DNA of 64,000 bases, from contig NZ_FOSG01000002.1 in the NCBI RefSeq assembly GCF_900114215.1, forward strand, positions 186,001 through 250,000, given 5' to 3'. A program made the translations under genes and the position numbers. Below the pieces are notes generated by a model. It saw only the letters and a program-made list of their open reading frames with translations, searched no databases and was not told where the DNA came from. Of the stretch, positions 45,481 to 53,846 are shown piece after piece. The stretch comes from Streptomyces mangrovi (GTDB lineage: Bacteria; Actinomycetota; Actinomycetes; Streptomycetales; Streptomycetaceae). Each line of letters opens with the position of its first letter. The stretch's first letter is position 1.

Positions 45481-45606
45481 ATGACCGACACCTCCTCGGC
45501 GATCGCCGGCTACTGGGACGCGGCCGCGCCCTCCTTCGACGACGAACCCGACTTGTGGGGCCGTGCCGTGGACGACGAGCGGTACGCGCTGATCGCCCGC
45601 CTGTGA
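45481..45606 (+). pseudogene. Collapsed SAM-methyltransferase remnant
   Basis: 41 codons: MTDTSSAIAGYWDAAAPSFD, DEPD, then LWGRAVDDERYALIARL and a stop. The first part is the usual N-terminus and the last part the usual C-terminus of one small Streptomyces methyltransferase family; the SAM-binding core is missing between DEPD and LWGR. The join is in frame. I read it as an internal deletion of about 500 bases that leaves a non-functional relic. Confidence 0.7.
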
Positions 45607-45618
45607 CGTCCCGTCCCT

Positions 45619-45639
45619 GCCCCGGCCTGCGGCCGGGGC
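45619..45639. terminator. Short hairpin after methyltransferase remnant
   Basis: GCCCCGGCC (45619-45627) pairs with GGCCGGGGC (45631-45639) around TGC; probably the old terminator of the methyltransferase or that of the convergent membrane gene. Confidence 0.6.
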
Positions 45640-45666
45640 ACCCGTGCAGGGACCGCGGGCACGGCC

Positions 45667-45837
45667 TCAGGGGCGGTAGATCATCTCCAGCAGGCCCGCC
45701 GTGATCAGGAACCACGCGCCGATGCCGAAGAGCCAGACCATCTCCAGGACGAAGCCCGCGGTGACCAGGACCAGGGCGGCGACGGCCAGGGCGGCGATGG
45801 TCCTGCGGACGCCGCTGTCGAAGAGGGGGCCCCTCAT
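45667..45837 (-). CDS. Small two-helix membrane protein
   Basis: 56 residues from ATG 45837. After MRGPLFDSGVRR two hydrophobic segments follow (TIAALAVAALVLVTAGFVLE and VWLFGIGAWFLITAGLLEMI) with a short turn, ending YRP. G/C third-position bias supports coding. It stands alone between the methyltransferase remnant and the potassium-transport genes. No family recognised; small membrane proteins like this are often annotated hypothetical. Confidence 0.7.
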   Translation of the reverse strand: MRGPLFDSGVRRTIAALAVAALVLVTAGFVLEMVWLFGIGAWFLITAGLLEMIYRP

Positions 45838-46070
45838 CCGGCCGCGCCCGGGCACCGGTGCGGCCGACCGGCGGCGCACGCCCGGTGGGCGGGGACGCCT
45901 ACCGGCCTCCCGGCTGCCGCCGTGGACAGCTCCGGCGGCAGCCGGAGAACAGGTGTCATGAGCAACACTGTAGGCAAGTCGCGCCCCTGGCACGAGCCCC
46001 GGCACCGGGGTGGCTATCGTCTTCTGGTGCATACGAGCGAGAGCCGTCCCTGTGGCGGAACGGGGACGCC

Positions 46071-47426
46071 GTGGTAGCCCGCCCGGGCCTGCGTCGGCTG
46101 CGGTTCCGGCATCCGGCCCAGGTCGTCGTGGCCGGCTTCGCCGCGGCCGTCGCGGTCGGGACGGTGCTGCTGATGCTGCCGATCGCCAAGGAGGGGCCCG
46201 GCGGCGCGAGCGTGCTGGAGGCGATGTTCACCGCCACCTCCGCCGTCTGCGTGACCGGGCTGGTGGTGGTGGACACCCCGGTCTACTGGACCGGCTTCGG
46301 CGAAGGGGTGATCCTGGCGCTGATCCAGGTCGGCGGCTTCGGGATCATGACCTTCGCGTCCCTGCTGGTGGTGCTGGTCTCCCGCCGCCTCGGGCTGCGC
46401 GCCCGCCTCACGGCCGCGGCGGAGACCAAGACCCTGGGACTGGGCGAGGTGCGCTCCGTCGTGGCCGGGGTGGTCAAGTTCAGCCTGGCGCTGGAGGCGG
46501 TCACCGCCCTGGTACTGACCCTGCGGTTCGGGCTGGGCTACGACGAGCCCTGGCCGCGGGCGGTGTGGCTGGGCGTCTTCCACGCGGTCTCCGCGTTCAA
46601 CAACGCCGGTTTCGCCCTCTACACCGACAGTCTGATGGACTTCGTCACCGATCCGTGGATCTGCCTGCCCATCGCCTTCGCCGTCATCGCCGGCGGCCTG
46701 GGCTTCCCCGTGCTGTTCGAACTGCGCCGCCGCCTGCGCCGACCGCGCGCCTGGTCCCTGCACACCAAGATCGTGCTGTGGGGCACCGGGATCTTCCTGG
46801 CGGGCGGCACCGTGTTCATCACGGCCCTGGAATGGTCCAACCCCGCCACTCTCGGACCGCTGAACGTACCGGGGAAGCTGCTGGCCGGTTTCTTCCAGGG
46901 CGGTGCGATGCCGCGCACCGCCGGCTTCAACAGCCTCGACGTCGGGCAGATGAATCCCGCCAGCTGGCTGGTCACGGACGTGCTGATGTTCGTCGGGGGG
47001 TCCAGCGCGGGAACGGCCGGCGGTATCAAGATCACGACCTTCGCCGTACTGTTCTTCGTCATATACGCCGAAGTGCGCGGCGAGGGCGCGGTCAACATCT
47101 TCAACCGCCGTCTGCCCGGTGACGTCCAGCGGCAGGCGCTCACGGTGGTGCTGCTGTCGGTGGCCGCCGTGGCCGCCTCCACGATCGTGTTCATGGTCTT
47201 CACCGACATCAACCTCGACCGGTCCCTGTTCGAGGTCACCTCCGCCTTCGCCACCGTGGGGCTTTCCACCGGTATCACCGCGGACCTGCCCGCGACCGAG
47301 CAGATCCTGCTGGTCATGCTGATGTTCATAGGCCGTCTGGGCCCGATCACGGTGGCCTCCGCGCTCGCCCTGCGCCCCCGTGTCCGCATGTACGACCTGC
47401 CCGAGGAGCGACCCGTCATTGGCTAA
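46071..47426 (+). CDS. TrkH-family potassium/sodium channel subunit
   Basis: 451 residues from GTG 46071 (VVARPGLRRLRFRHPAQVVV). Repeated TrkH/KtrB half-motifs are visible: TATSAVCVTGLVVVDTPVY, HAVSAFNNAGFALYTDSLMD, PRTAGFNSLDVG and SAFATVGLSTGITADLPAT, i.e. the pore-loop glycines of all four repeats. It spans the membrane about ten times and imports K+ (or Na+-coupled K+). Its last codons overlap the TTG start of the regulatory subunit gene, so the two are coupled. Confidence 0.92.
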   Translation: MVARPGLRRLRFRHPAQVVVAGFAAAVAVGTVLLMLPIAKEGPGGASVLEAMFTATSAVCVTGLVVVDTPVYWTGFGEGVILALIQVGGFGIMTFASLLVVLVSRRLGLRARLTAAAETKTLGLGEVRSVVAGVVKFSLALEAVTALVLTLRFGLGYDEPWPRAVWLGVFHAVSAFNNAGFALYTDSLMDFVTDPWICLPIAFAVIAGGLGFPVLFELRRRLRRPRAWSLHTKIVLWGTGIFLAGGTVFITALEWSNPATLGPLNVPGKLLAGFFQGGAMPRTAGFNSLDVGQMNPASWLVTDVLMFVGGSSAGTAGGIKITTFAVLFFVIYAEVRGEGAVNIFNRRLPGDVQRQALTVVLLSVAAVAASTIVFMVFTDINLDRSLFEVTSAFATVGLSTGITADLPATEQILLVMLMFIGRLGPITVASALALRPRVRMYDLPEERPVIG

Positions 47427-48161
47427 GCACCCCGCGTCGAGCAAGAAGGCGGCACCGGACCAGGGCCGCGGTGGCAGACCCCGTCATCGCGAGGCGCGTC
47501 GCCGCGAGGCCCGCCGCGACTCCGTGGTCGTCATCGGCCTGGGCCGCTTCGGCAGCGCCCTGGCCCTGGAACTGGCCGACGAGGACACCGAGGTCCTGGG
47601 CATCGACCACCGGGCCGAAGCGGTGCAGGGCCTGTCCGGCTCCCTCACCCACGTGGTACGCGCCGACTCCACCAAGGAGGAGGTCCTGCGGCAGCTCGGC
47701 GTGCACGAGTTCGAGCGGGCCGTGGTCGGCATCGGCACCGATCTGGAGGCCAGCATCCTGACCGCCTCCCTGCTGGTCTCCTTCGGCATCCCCAACGTGT
47801 GGGCCAAGGCCATCAGCGAGCCCCACGGCCGCATCCTCACCCAGCTCGGTGTCCAGCACGCGTCTACCCCGAGCACGACATGGGCCAGCGCGTCGCCCAT
47901 CTGGTGCGCGGCCGGATGCTGGACTACATCGAGTTCGAGGACGACTTCGCCATGGTCAAGACCAGCCCTCCGGAGGACATCATCGGCCTGACGCTGGGCA
48001 ACAGCGGGGTGCGCACCCGCCACGGCGTCACCGTCGTCGCCGTCAAGCGCCCCGGTGAGGGCTTCACCTACGCCACCGCCGACACCGTCGTGGAGGAGGG
48101 CGACACCATCATCGTCGCCGGCCACACCCGCCAGACCGAGCGCTTCAGCGAACTGCAGTAA
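47419..48161 (+). pseudogene. TrkA potassium-transport subunit with frameshift
   Basis: Starts at TTG 47419 with GAGGAG upstream, overlapping trkH by 8 bases. The RCK/TrkA-N domain (DSVVVIGLGRFGSALALELA, IDHRAEAVQGL) reads normally to LTQLGVQHA near 47862. There one base is missing: the expected VYPEHDMGQRVAHLVRGRML continues only in the next frame and runs to a stop at 48161 (TrkA-C domain, AVKRPGEGFTYATADTVVEE). Without repair the first frame stops at 47991 in junk. It is a frameshifted gene or a sequencing error; both halves are otherwise well conserved. Confidence 0.85.
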
Positions 48162-48196
48162 CCAGCCCGGCCCTCCGCCCGTCCGTGAGGCCCCGC

Positions 48197-49168
48197 TCAG
48201 GGCGTCTCGCCGTTCCCCGGCGCGTCCACCCAGTCCGGGAGGGGCTCGCACAGCTCACGCCAGGCGGCGGGGACGGCCTCCAGGCCCGTACGGGCGGCCA
48301 CGACGCCGCCGGTGATCGCGCAGGTGGTGTCCACGTCCCCCAGTCCCTCGGCCGTGCTCCACAGCGCCGACACCAGATCGTCGAGGTGGTGGGCGGCGCT
48401 CCACAGTGCGAACGGCACGGTGTCCGCGGCTCGGACGCGCGCCCCGTTGCCCAGGATGTCCGAGGCACGGTGGGCCGGGGTTCCGGCCGGCAGGGCGGCG
48501 GCCGCCAGCAGCCCGTCGCGCACCGGTCCCCCGGGAGTGGCCCCGGCCGTCTCACCGAGCAGGTCGCCGGGAGCGTGCGGCTCGCGGCCGCGTCCGCCGG
48601 CGGCCAGGGAGGCGGCCACCGCGACCGCCACGGCCCCGGCGACGCCCTCGGGGTGGGCATGGGTGACGGCCGCCGAGGCGGCGGCCTCGGCGGCGGCGCG
48701 CTCCGGGTCCCCCGCGAACCAGGCGCCCAGTGGGGCGGCCCGCATGGCGGCGCCGTTGCCGAGGCTGCCTCCGCCGCCGAAGAGCGCCTGCGCCCCGCTC
48801 TCCCAGCCGCCCGGGTCGAGTGCGAGCCGCGGCAGCAGTTCGTGCATGCCGTAGCCGTAGCCCCGTCCCGGATCGGCCGCGTACGCCGCGGCGAACTCGC
48901 GCGCCAGCGCCTCCGGGTCGACCGCCCGTGCCCGCAGCAGCACCCGCACCACGCACAGCGCCATGGCGGTGTCGTCGGTCCAGTGCCACGGTGCCTCGTC
49001 CGGGATCCGGCGGGCACGGATCATCGCGGCCGCCTCGGGCGGCTCGCGGAAGAACCACCGCTGCCCGAAGCCGTCGCCCAGCGCCAGACCGCGCAGGCTG
49101 TCCGACGCCGCGGCGGGCATGCCGCCCTGACCGCTGTCCGGTCCCCCTGTGTCCGTCATGCGGGCCAT
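48197..49168 (-). CDS. ADP-ribosylglycohydrolase (DraG family)
   Basis: 323 residues from ATG 49168 (or 49159). SLRGLALGDGFGQ, then HWTDDTAMALCVVRVLL with the metal-binding TDD, and GDVDTTCAITGGVVAA with the second acidic site are the DraG/ARH signatures. The two Mg ions activate hydrolysis of ADP-ribose from modified proteins or related molecules. It is unlinked to a toxin or DraT-like transferase here, so the target is unknown. It converges with the trkA frame. Confidence 0.9.
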   Translation of the reverse strand: MARMTDTGGPDSGQGGMPAAASDSLRGLALGDGFGQRWFFREPPEAAAMIRARRIPDEAPWHWTDDTAMALCVVRVLLRARAVDPEALAREFAAAYAADPGRGYGYGMHELLPRLALDPGGWESGAQALFGGGGSLGNGAAMRAAPLGAWFAGDPERAAAEAAASAAVTHAHPEGVAGAVAVAVAASLAAGGRGREPHAPGDLLGETAGATPGGPVRDGLLAAAALPAGTPAHRASDILGNGARVRAADTVPFALWSAAHHLDDLVSALWSTAEGLGDVDTTCAITGGVVAARTGLEAVPAAWRELCEPLPDWVDAPGNGETP

Positions 49169-49277
49169 GCTGGCCGCCGAGGCCCCCCGGCGCCACCCCG
49201 CCCATGGTCGGGGGGCTCGCGGGAGCCATACTCGCCTCCGGACACCGCGGGCCGCCGGCCCGGCCGGTCGTCGTCGT

Positions 49278-49688
49278 TCAGACGAGCTGGCCGGTCCTGC
49301 GGGCGAGCTGGGCGCGCCCGAACAGCAGGGCGTAGCCGGGCGGCAGCCGGTCGATGATCCGGTCGAGCAGGTCCTCGTCGGCGAGTTCGGCGACCACGCT
49401 CAGTACCGAGCTGACGTCCCAGCGCGCCGTCGCCGGGGTCGCGCCCTCGATGCGGGCCGCGACGCTGTCGACGAACTGCGCGCCGCTGAGCGGTTTGACC
49501 ACCTTGAGCTGGTCGGTCAGCACACGCACTCCCTCCTGCGGAAGGCGGACGGCCAGTTCCGTGCGCTCAGCACCGGTGAGATGGCCGCCGAGCGCCGAGA
49601 GCACGATCCGGGAGACGCGCTCCGCCTCCTTGGCCGTCGGGTACTGCCCCCGCTCGCGTACCTGCGCCACGAACTCGCTCCACCGCAT
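49278..49688 (-). CDS. DUF2267-family protein
   Basis: 136 residues from ATG 49688. MRWSEFVAQVRERGQYPTAK, then RVSRIVLSALGGHLTGAERT and LAVRLPQEGVRVLTDQLK match DUF2267, a helical family often found with stress or CBS-domain proteins. On the reverse strand upstream (about 49855-49815) GTTG and GGGCTAT are arranged like a SigB/SigH-type promoter, which would fit stress control, but the match is loose. No biochemical role is known. Confidence 0.85.
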   Translation of the reverse strand: MRWSEFVAQVRERGQYPTAKEAERVSRIVLSALGGHLTGAERTELAVRLPQEGVRVLTDQLKVVKPLSGAQFVDSVAARIEGATPATARWDVSSVLSVVAELADEDLLDRIIDRLPPGYALLFGRAQLARRTGQLV

Positions 49689-50136
49689 GATCCATCTCCC
49701 CTTCCGTACTGACTGGTACCGGTGAGGTGGTCGGCACGGGCCGTCGCCCGCTGCCCCGCCAGGAGCGCGGGGCAGTCGGCGGTGCGGCACTGAGTGCAAT
49801 GCCCTCCGTCCATCTGTATAGCCCAGGTCAAGAAAACCTGACAACAGTCGGCTCAGAGGTACGCAGCCACCTCGTATCAGCCCTGGTCCGGGGGAGGCGC
49901 GACATCGAGCTTCCGTCGACCGGGACGTAACACCCATGTGCCCGGGAAAAGCGCTTTCATACGGCACGGGTCGCGGCGTTCGCGAAGGCATACGGATCAC
50001 CTGCGACGACGGTGCACGGAGGCGCACCCGTCCGACGTCCTCTCCTTTCCGCCCACCGCGGCGTTGACCTCGACTTCCCTCCGCCTCCCGGGCCACCGGC
50101 CCGCACCTCGGGGTGCTTTGAGGAAGGAATGGCCCG
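49689..50136. other. Gap before possible frameshifted gene
   Basis: 448 bases with no convincing gene. It contains the presumptive promoter of the DUF2267 gene (around 49810-49860) and an AT-richer stretch; nothing else stands out. Confidence 0.4.
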
Positions 50137-50423
50137 ATGCATCGTATGACCGATATCACATCCGGCCTCGAAGAGGCGGCGGGGTTCCCGTCCCCCGCGC
50201 CCCCGTGCCGGGCGCGCCCTTCCGTACGGGGCCTTACCTCCACGCGCCCCCGGAGGTCCCGGCTCCGCGCCTTCCGGTGGGCATATGCCGTCACGAACGC
50301 AATCCCCTGCCGGCGCACGGCGGACGCGGCGACGGCGGAGCGGCGGACGCGGCCCCGGTGGCCCCGCACGGGCGTCCCGCCGTGCCCGGCCGACCGGTGA
50401 CACGGGGTGCCACACCGGCGTGA
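50137..50423 (+). pseudogene. Possible small gene with frameshift
   Basis: ATG 50137 has GAGGAAGGA 9 bases upstream and opens MHRMTDITSGLEEAAG. After about 50177 coding quality moves to a neighbouring frame (GVPVPRAPVPGAPFRTGPYL ... LPVGICRHERNPLPAHGGR) ending at TGA 50421-50423, where third positions are about 80% G/C. The two halves could be one gene of about 95 residues with a one-base shift. The evidence is compositional only; I recognise no family. Confidence 0.3.
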
Positions 50424-50433
50424 CAATGGCGGG

Positions 50434-51390
50434 GTGAGCAGCGCACCGCCTCCCCCGTCCGGACCCCAGGGGTCCCCCGCGTCACAGGCGCTCCCGAAGT
50501 CCCTGGAGCCCCTGGAGTCCCTCGCACCACGCCTGCCCTCCCCCCTGAGCGAGGCCGCCGACGAGCACTTCTCGCGCCACGGCGTCCGGCTGCTGCTCAA
50601 GCGCGACGACCTGATCCACCCGGACCTCGTCGGCAACAAGTGGCGCAAGCTCGTGCCCAATCTGCGCGCCGCCGCGCGGGCCGGCGAGCACACGCTGCTG
50701 ACCTTCGGCGGGGCCTACTCCAACCACCTGCGCGCCACCGCCGCCGCCGGGCGCCTGCTGGGCCTGTCGACGATCGGAGTCGTACGGGGCGAGGAACTCG
50801 CCGGCCGGCCGCTCAACGACTCCCTCGCCCGCTGCGCCGCCGACGGCATGCGGCTGCACTTCGTGACACGGGCGGACTACCGCCGCAGGAACGACCCGGA
50901 GTGGACGGCCGCGCTGCGCGAACGCTTCGGCCCGTTCCACCTCATACCGGAGGGCGGCAGCAACGCCGAGGCCGTGCGGGGCGCCGCGGAGCTGGGCCGG
51001 GAGCTGCGCGGCGCGGCGGACGTGGTGGCCGTCGCCTGCGGCACGGGCGGCACCCTCGCCGGGCTCGCCGCCGGACTCGCCGACGGGCAGCGCGCGATCG
51101 GCTTCGCCGCCCTGCGCGGCGGCTTCCTCGCCGGGGAGGTGGAGCGGCTCCAGCAGGCCGCCTTCGGCGGACGCCGCGGCGCGTGGACGGTGGAGGACCG
51201 CTTCCACTGCGGCGGCTTCGCCCGCACCACCGACGCGCTGGAGTCCTTCGCCCGGGGCTTCGCCGCCCGGCACGGGCTGCCGGGCCTGGACCGCGTGTAC
51301 GTCGCCAAGACGCTGTACGGCCTGGCGGCGCTGGCCGGCGAGGGCGCCTTCCCCCGGGGAACGGCGGTGGCCGCCGTGGTCACCGGTTAG
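50434..51390 (+). CDS. PLP-dependent ACC deaminase / D-cysteine desulfhydrase-like enzyme
   Basis: 318 residues from GTG 50434. LLLKRDDLIHPDLVGNKWRK contains the PLP Lys, and TLLTFGGAYSNHLRATAAAG the phosphate/substrate loop; GCGTGGTLAGLA-like VACGTGGTLAGLAAGLAD binds PLP phosphate. This is the fold-type II ACC deaminase/DcyD group; the choice between 1-aminocyclopropane-1-carboxylate and D-cysteine cannot be made from these motifs. It lies 10 bases after the possible frameshifted gene. Confidence 0.88.
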   Translation: MSSAPPPPSGPQGSPASQALPKSLEPLESLAPRLPSPLSEAADEHFSRHGVRLLLKRDDLIHPDLVGNKWRKLVPNLRAAARAGEHTLLTFGGAYSNHLRATAAAGRLLGLSTIGVVRGEELAGRPLNDSLARCAADGMRLHFVTRADYRRRNDPEWTAALRERFGPFHLIPEGGSNAEAVRGAAELGRELRGAADVVAVACGTGGTLAGLAAGLADGQRAIGFAALRGGFLAGEVERLQQAAFGGRRGAWTVEDRFHCGGFARTTDALESFARGFAARHGLPGLDRVYVAKTLYGLAALAGEGAFPRGTAVAAVVTG

Positions 51391-51834
51391 CCCTCCGCGA
51401 CCGGTCCGGCCGAACTCACGCGCGTCCGCGCCGGGCGGAGTTACGAACGCCTCCGGTGGTGGGTAGTGAACTGGAACGAGCCCGCCGGCGGTTTCCACGA
51501 GCCGCCCGGTGCCGGGCCGGCCGCCGGCCCGGCACCGGGATCTCCGGGGCGGCCGGGAACAAACCGCGGCCCCGCGGCGCTGTGAACCCGGCGTGAGCGG
51601 AGATGAATTGGGCACCGCAGCCCTCTAGCCACGGACAGTACCCATGTGTTTACTATGGGTGACGACCGCAGGAAGGGTGCCTCCCCGGCCCGGGCGACAG
51701 CATGCCCCGGATCGCGATAGCGTCGCAGTCGAACGATCTGCCGCGCCCGTCCGTTGACCTGTTGCCCCGTCGCGACGGGGTCGCCGGGCGGGCGTACACG
51801 GCAGCCACCAGCTTGTGTCACCTTGGAGGTGAGG
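51391..51834 (+). promoter_or_regulatory. Upstream control region of prsH-sigH
   Basis: 444 bases without a gene. It contains ACCCAT-N9-ATGGGT (51640-51660) and, further up, GTTACG ... GGTGGGTAG (about 51440-51466), a loose SigB/SigH-type promoter. From memory sigH of S. coelicolor has several promoters, including a SigH-dependent one and a BldD-repressed one, so more than one site is expected here. Assignments are tentative. Confidence 0.5.
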
Positions 51835-52248
51835 GTGTCCCAGATCGCAGGCGAGCCCGGGACGCAGGACTTCGTCGAGGTCCGGCTGCCCGCTGCGGGC
51901 GCCTACCTTTCGGTTCTGCGTACCGCCACCGCCGGTCTCGCGGCCCGCTTGGACTTCACCCTCGACGAGATCGAGGATCTGCGCATCGCCGTCGACGAGG
52001 CGTGCGCCATCCTGCTCCAGCAAGCGGTCCCCGGCAGTGTACTGAGCTGCGTCTTCAACCTCGTCGGGGACTCTTTGTGGGTGACGGTCTCGGCACCCAC
52101 CACGGACGGCCGCGCCCCCGAGCGCGACACCTTCGCCTGGACGGTGCTCTCCGCACTGGCGGGCGAGGTCGACTCGGCCGTGGCCGAGGACCGCACGGTC
52201 AGCATCAGCCTGCACAAGAAGCGCGGCGCCGGCCCAGGGGCGCCGTGA
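51835..52248 (+). CDS. prsH: Anti-sigma factor of SigH (PrsH/UshX)
   Basis: 137 residues from GTG 51835 with TTGGAGGTGAG upstream. RsbW-type GHKL domain: FTLDEIEDLRIAVDEACAIL has the N-box-like acidic helix, and FNLVGDSLWVTVSAPTTDGR and DTFAWTVLSALAGEVDSAV complete the fold. It should bind and inhibit the downstream SigB-family sigma factor until released under osmotic or other stress. From memory the S. coelicolor counterpart next to sigH is called PrsH or UshX. Its stop overlaps a possible upstream GTG of sigH. Confidence 0.9.
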   Translation: MSQIAGEPGTQDFVEVRLPAAGAYLSVLRTATAGLAARLDFTLDEIEDLRIAVDEACAILLQQAVPGSVLSCVFNLVGDSLWVTVSAPTTDGRAPERDTFAWTVLSALAGEVDSAVAEDRTVSISLHKKRGAGPGAP

Positions 52249-52286
52249 CCGGCACACACGGGCCGGTACGGGACAAGGGGGTCGGT

Positions 52287-53246
52287 GTGAACGACCTGGA
52301 GAGCGAAACGCGGACGGGCCGCCACGAGAAGGCGGCGGGCCCGGTCATTCCCGAGCAGTACGCCCGGCCCCACCCGGTCGAACCTGATCAGCGGGCGGAG
52401 CGGGCGGTTGCCATGGAGGACCAGCAGCACGACATGCGCGAGGACGAAGGGGGCGGCGAGAAGGCCGCCTATGTGCACCGCCAGCCGGATCCCCAGGACC
52501 GCAGCGGCGCACGGGACCTGTTCGTCAGACTGCGCGGCCTTCCGGCGGGCTCCCCGGAGCGCGCCGAGCTGCGCGACGCCCTCGTGCGGATGCACCTGCC
52601 GCTGGTGGAGCATCTGGCGCGGCGCTTCCGCAACCGCGGAGAGCCGCTGGACGATCTGACGCAGGTCGCCACGATCGGCCTGATCAAGTCGGTGGACCGC
52701 TTCGACCCGGAGCGCGGCGTGGAGTTCTCCACCTACGCCACCCCCACGGTCGTCGGCGAGATCAAGCGGCACTTCCGCGACAAGGGCTGGGCGGTGCGGG
52801 TGCCCCGCCGGCTCCAGGAGCTGCGGCTGTCGCTGACCACGGCCACCGCCGAGCTGTCCCAGCAGCACGGCCGCGCCCCGACCGTCCACGAACTGGCCGA
52901 GCGGCTGTCGATCTCCGAGGAGGAGGTTCTGGAGGGCCTGGAGTCGGCGAACGCCTACAGCACGCTCTCCCTGGACGTCCCGGACACCGACGACGAGTCC
53001 CCGGCCGTCGCGGACACCCTGGGCGCGGAGGACGACGCCCTGGAGGGCGTGGAGTACCGGGAGTCGCTCAAGCCGCTGCTGGAGGAGCTGCCGCCGCGCG
53101 AGAAGAAGATCCTGCTGCTGCGCTTCTTCGGCAACATGACCCAGTCGCAGATCGCCCAGGAGGTCGGCATCTCGCAGATGCACGTCTCGCGACTGCTGGC
53201 CCGCACCCTGGCCCAGCTGCGCGACCGGCTGCTGATCGAGGAGTAG
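52287..53246 (+). CDS. sigH: SigB-family stress sigma factor SigH
   Basis: 319 residues from GTG 52287 (VNDLESETRTG) with AAGGGGG upstream. In-frame starts at GTG 52245 (overlapping the anti-sigma stop) and ATG 52413 (MEDQQHDMRED) are also possible, matching reports of several SigH forms in S. coelicolor. Sigma regions 2 (HLPLVEHLARRFRNRGEPLD, DLTQVATIGLIKSVDRFDPE), 3 and 4 (LPPREKKILLLRFFGNMTQS, QIAQEVGISQMHVSRLLART) are complete. It directs RNA polymerase to stress and differentiation promoters of the GTTT/GGGTAT type. The ~80-residue N-terminal extension is disordered and charged. Confidence 0.93.
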   Translation: MNDLESETRTGRHEKAAGPVIPEQYARPHPVEPDQRAERAVAMEDQQHDMREDEGGGEKAAYVHRQPDPQDRSGARDLFVRLRGLPAGSPERAELRDALVRMHLPLVEHLARRFRNRGEPLDDLTQVATIGLIKSVDRFDPERGVEFSTYATPTVVGEIKRHFRDKGWAVRVPRRLQELRLSLTTATAELSQQHGRAPTVHELAERLSISEEEVLEGLESANAYSTLSLDVPDTDDESPAVADTLGAEDDALEGVEYRESLKPLLEELPPREKKILLLRFFGNMTQSQIAQEVGISQMHVSRLLARTLAQLRDRLLIEE

Positions 53247-53299
53247 CGGGGGGCGGGGAGCCCCCGGGCGGGCTTGGGGCAGGGCGCCTGCCGGCCGGG

Positions 53300-53749
53300 T
53301 CAGGCGTCCCGGGGCTCATGCGGGCCGACGCCCAGCGCCCCGGCGGCCGCCGGGCTCATCAGGGAGCCGAGCACGGCCAGCGCGGTGAGCGCGATGGCCG
53401 CCCCGGCCGCGAGCCACACACCGCCGTTCTGCGCCATCTGCCAGCCCACCGGAAGCGCCATCAGCTGGACGATCATCGCCGGTCCCCGGCTCCACCGGCG
53501 CCGCAGCCACAGCCCCCGTGCGGCGGCCAGCGGCAGCACCGCCAGTGCCAGCACGGTCGCGGCTCCGGTGAGGGCCTGCACCGTGTCGTCGGCCCGGCTG
53601 CCGGTCAGCAGCATGACCAGCATGGTCACCCCCAGGCCGGTGACCACCACTCCCTGTGCCGCCACCACGGCGGCCGCGGCGGTGATCCGCCCGGGCCGGG
53701 GGGACTCGGGGGCGCGGGGGGCGTCTGCGGAGGATGCGTCCGTGGTCAC
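53300..53749 (-). CDS. Four-helix integral membrane protein
   Basis: 149 residues from GTG 53749. After a short polar start (VTTDASSADAPRAPESPRPG) four hydrophobic helices follow (ITAAAAVVAAQGVVVTGLGV, LALAVLPLAAARGLWL, IVQLMALPVGWQMAQ, ALTALAVLGSLMSPAA). It has no transporter or enzyme motif. A homologous gene occupies this place in S. coelicolor as I recall. It converges with sigH. Confidence 0.8.
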   Translation of the reverse strand: MTTDASSADAPRAPESPRPGRITAAAAVVAAQGVVVTGLGVTMLVMLLTGSRADDTVQALTGAATVLALAVLPLAAARGLWLRRRWSRGPAMIVQLMALPVGWQMAQNGGVWLAAGAAIALTALAVLGSLMSPAAAGALGVGPHEPRDA

Positions 53750-53846
53750 ACCGCCAGGGTAGCGGGGTCCGCCGGACCGCCGTCCGTCCACGGGCGGCCC
53801 CGGGGCCGCCCGTCTCGGCCGCGAACGGCTGGGTACGCTGCACACC

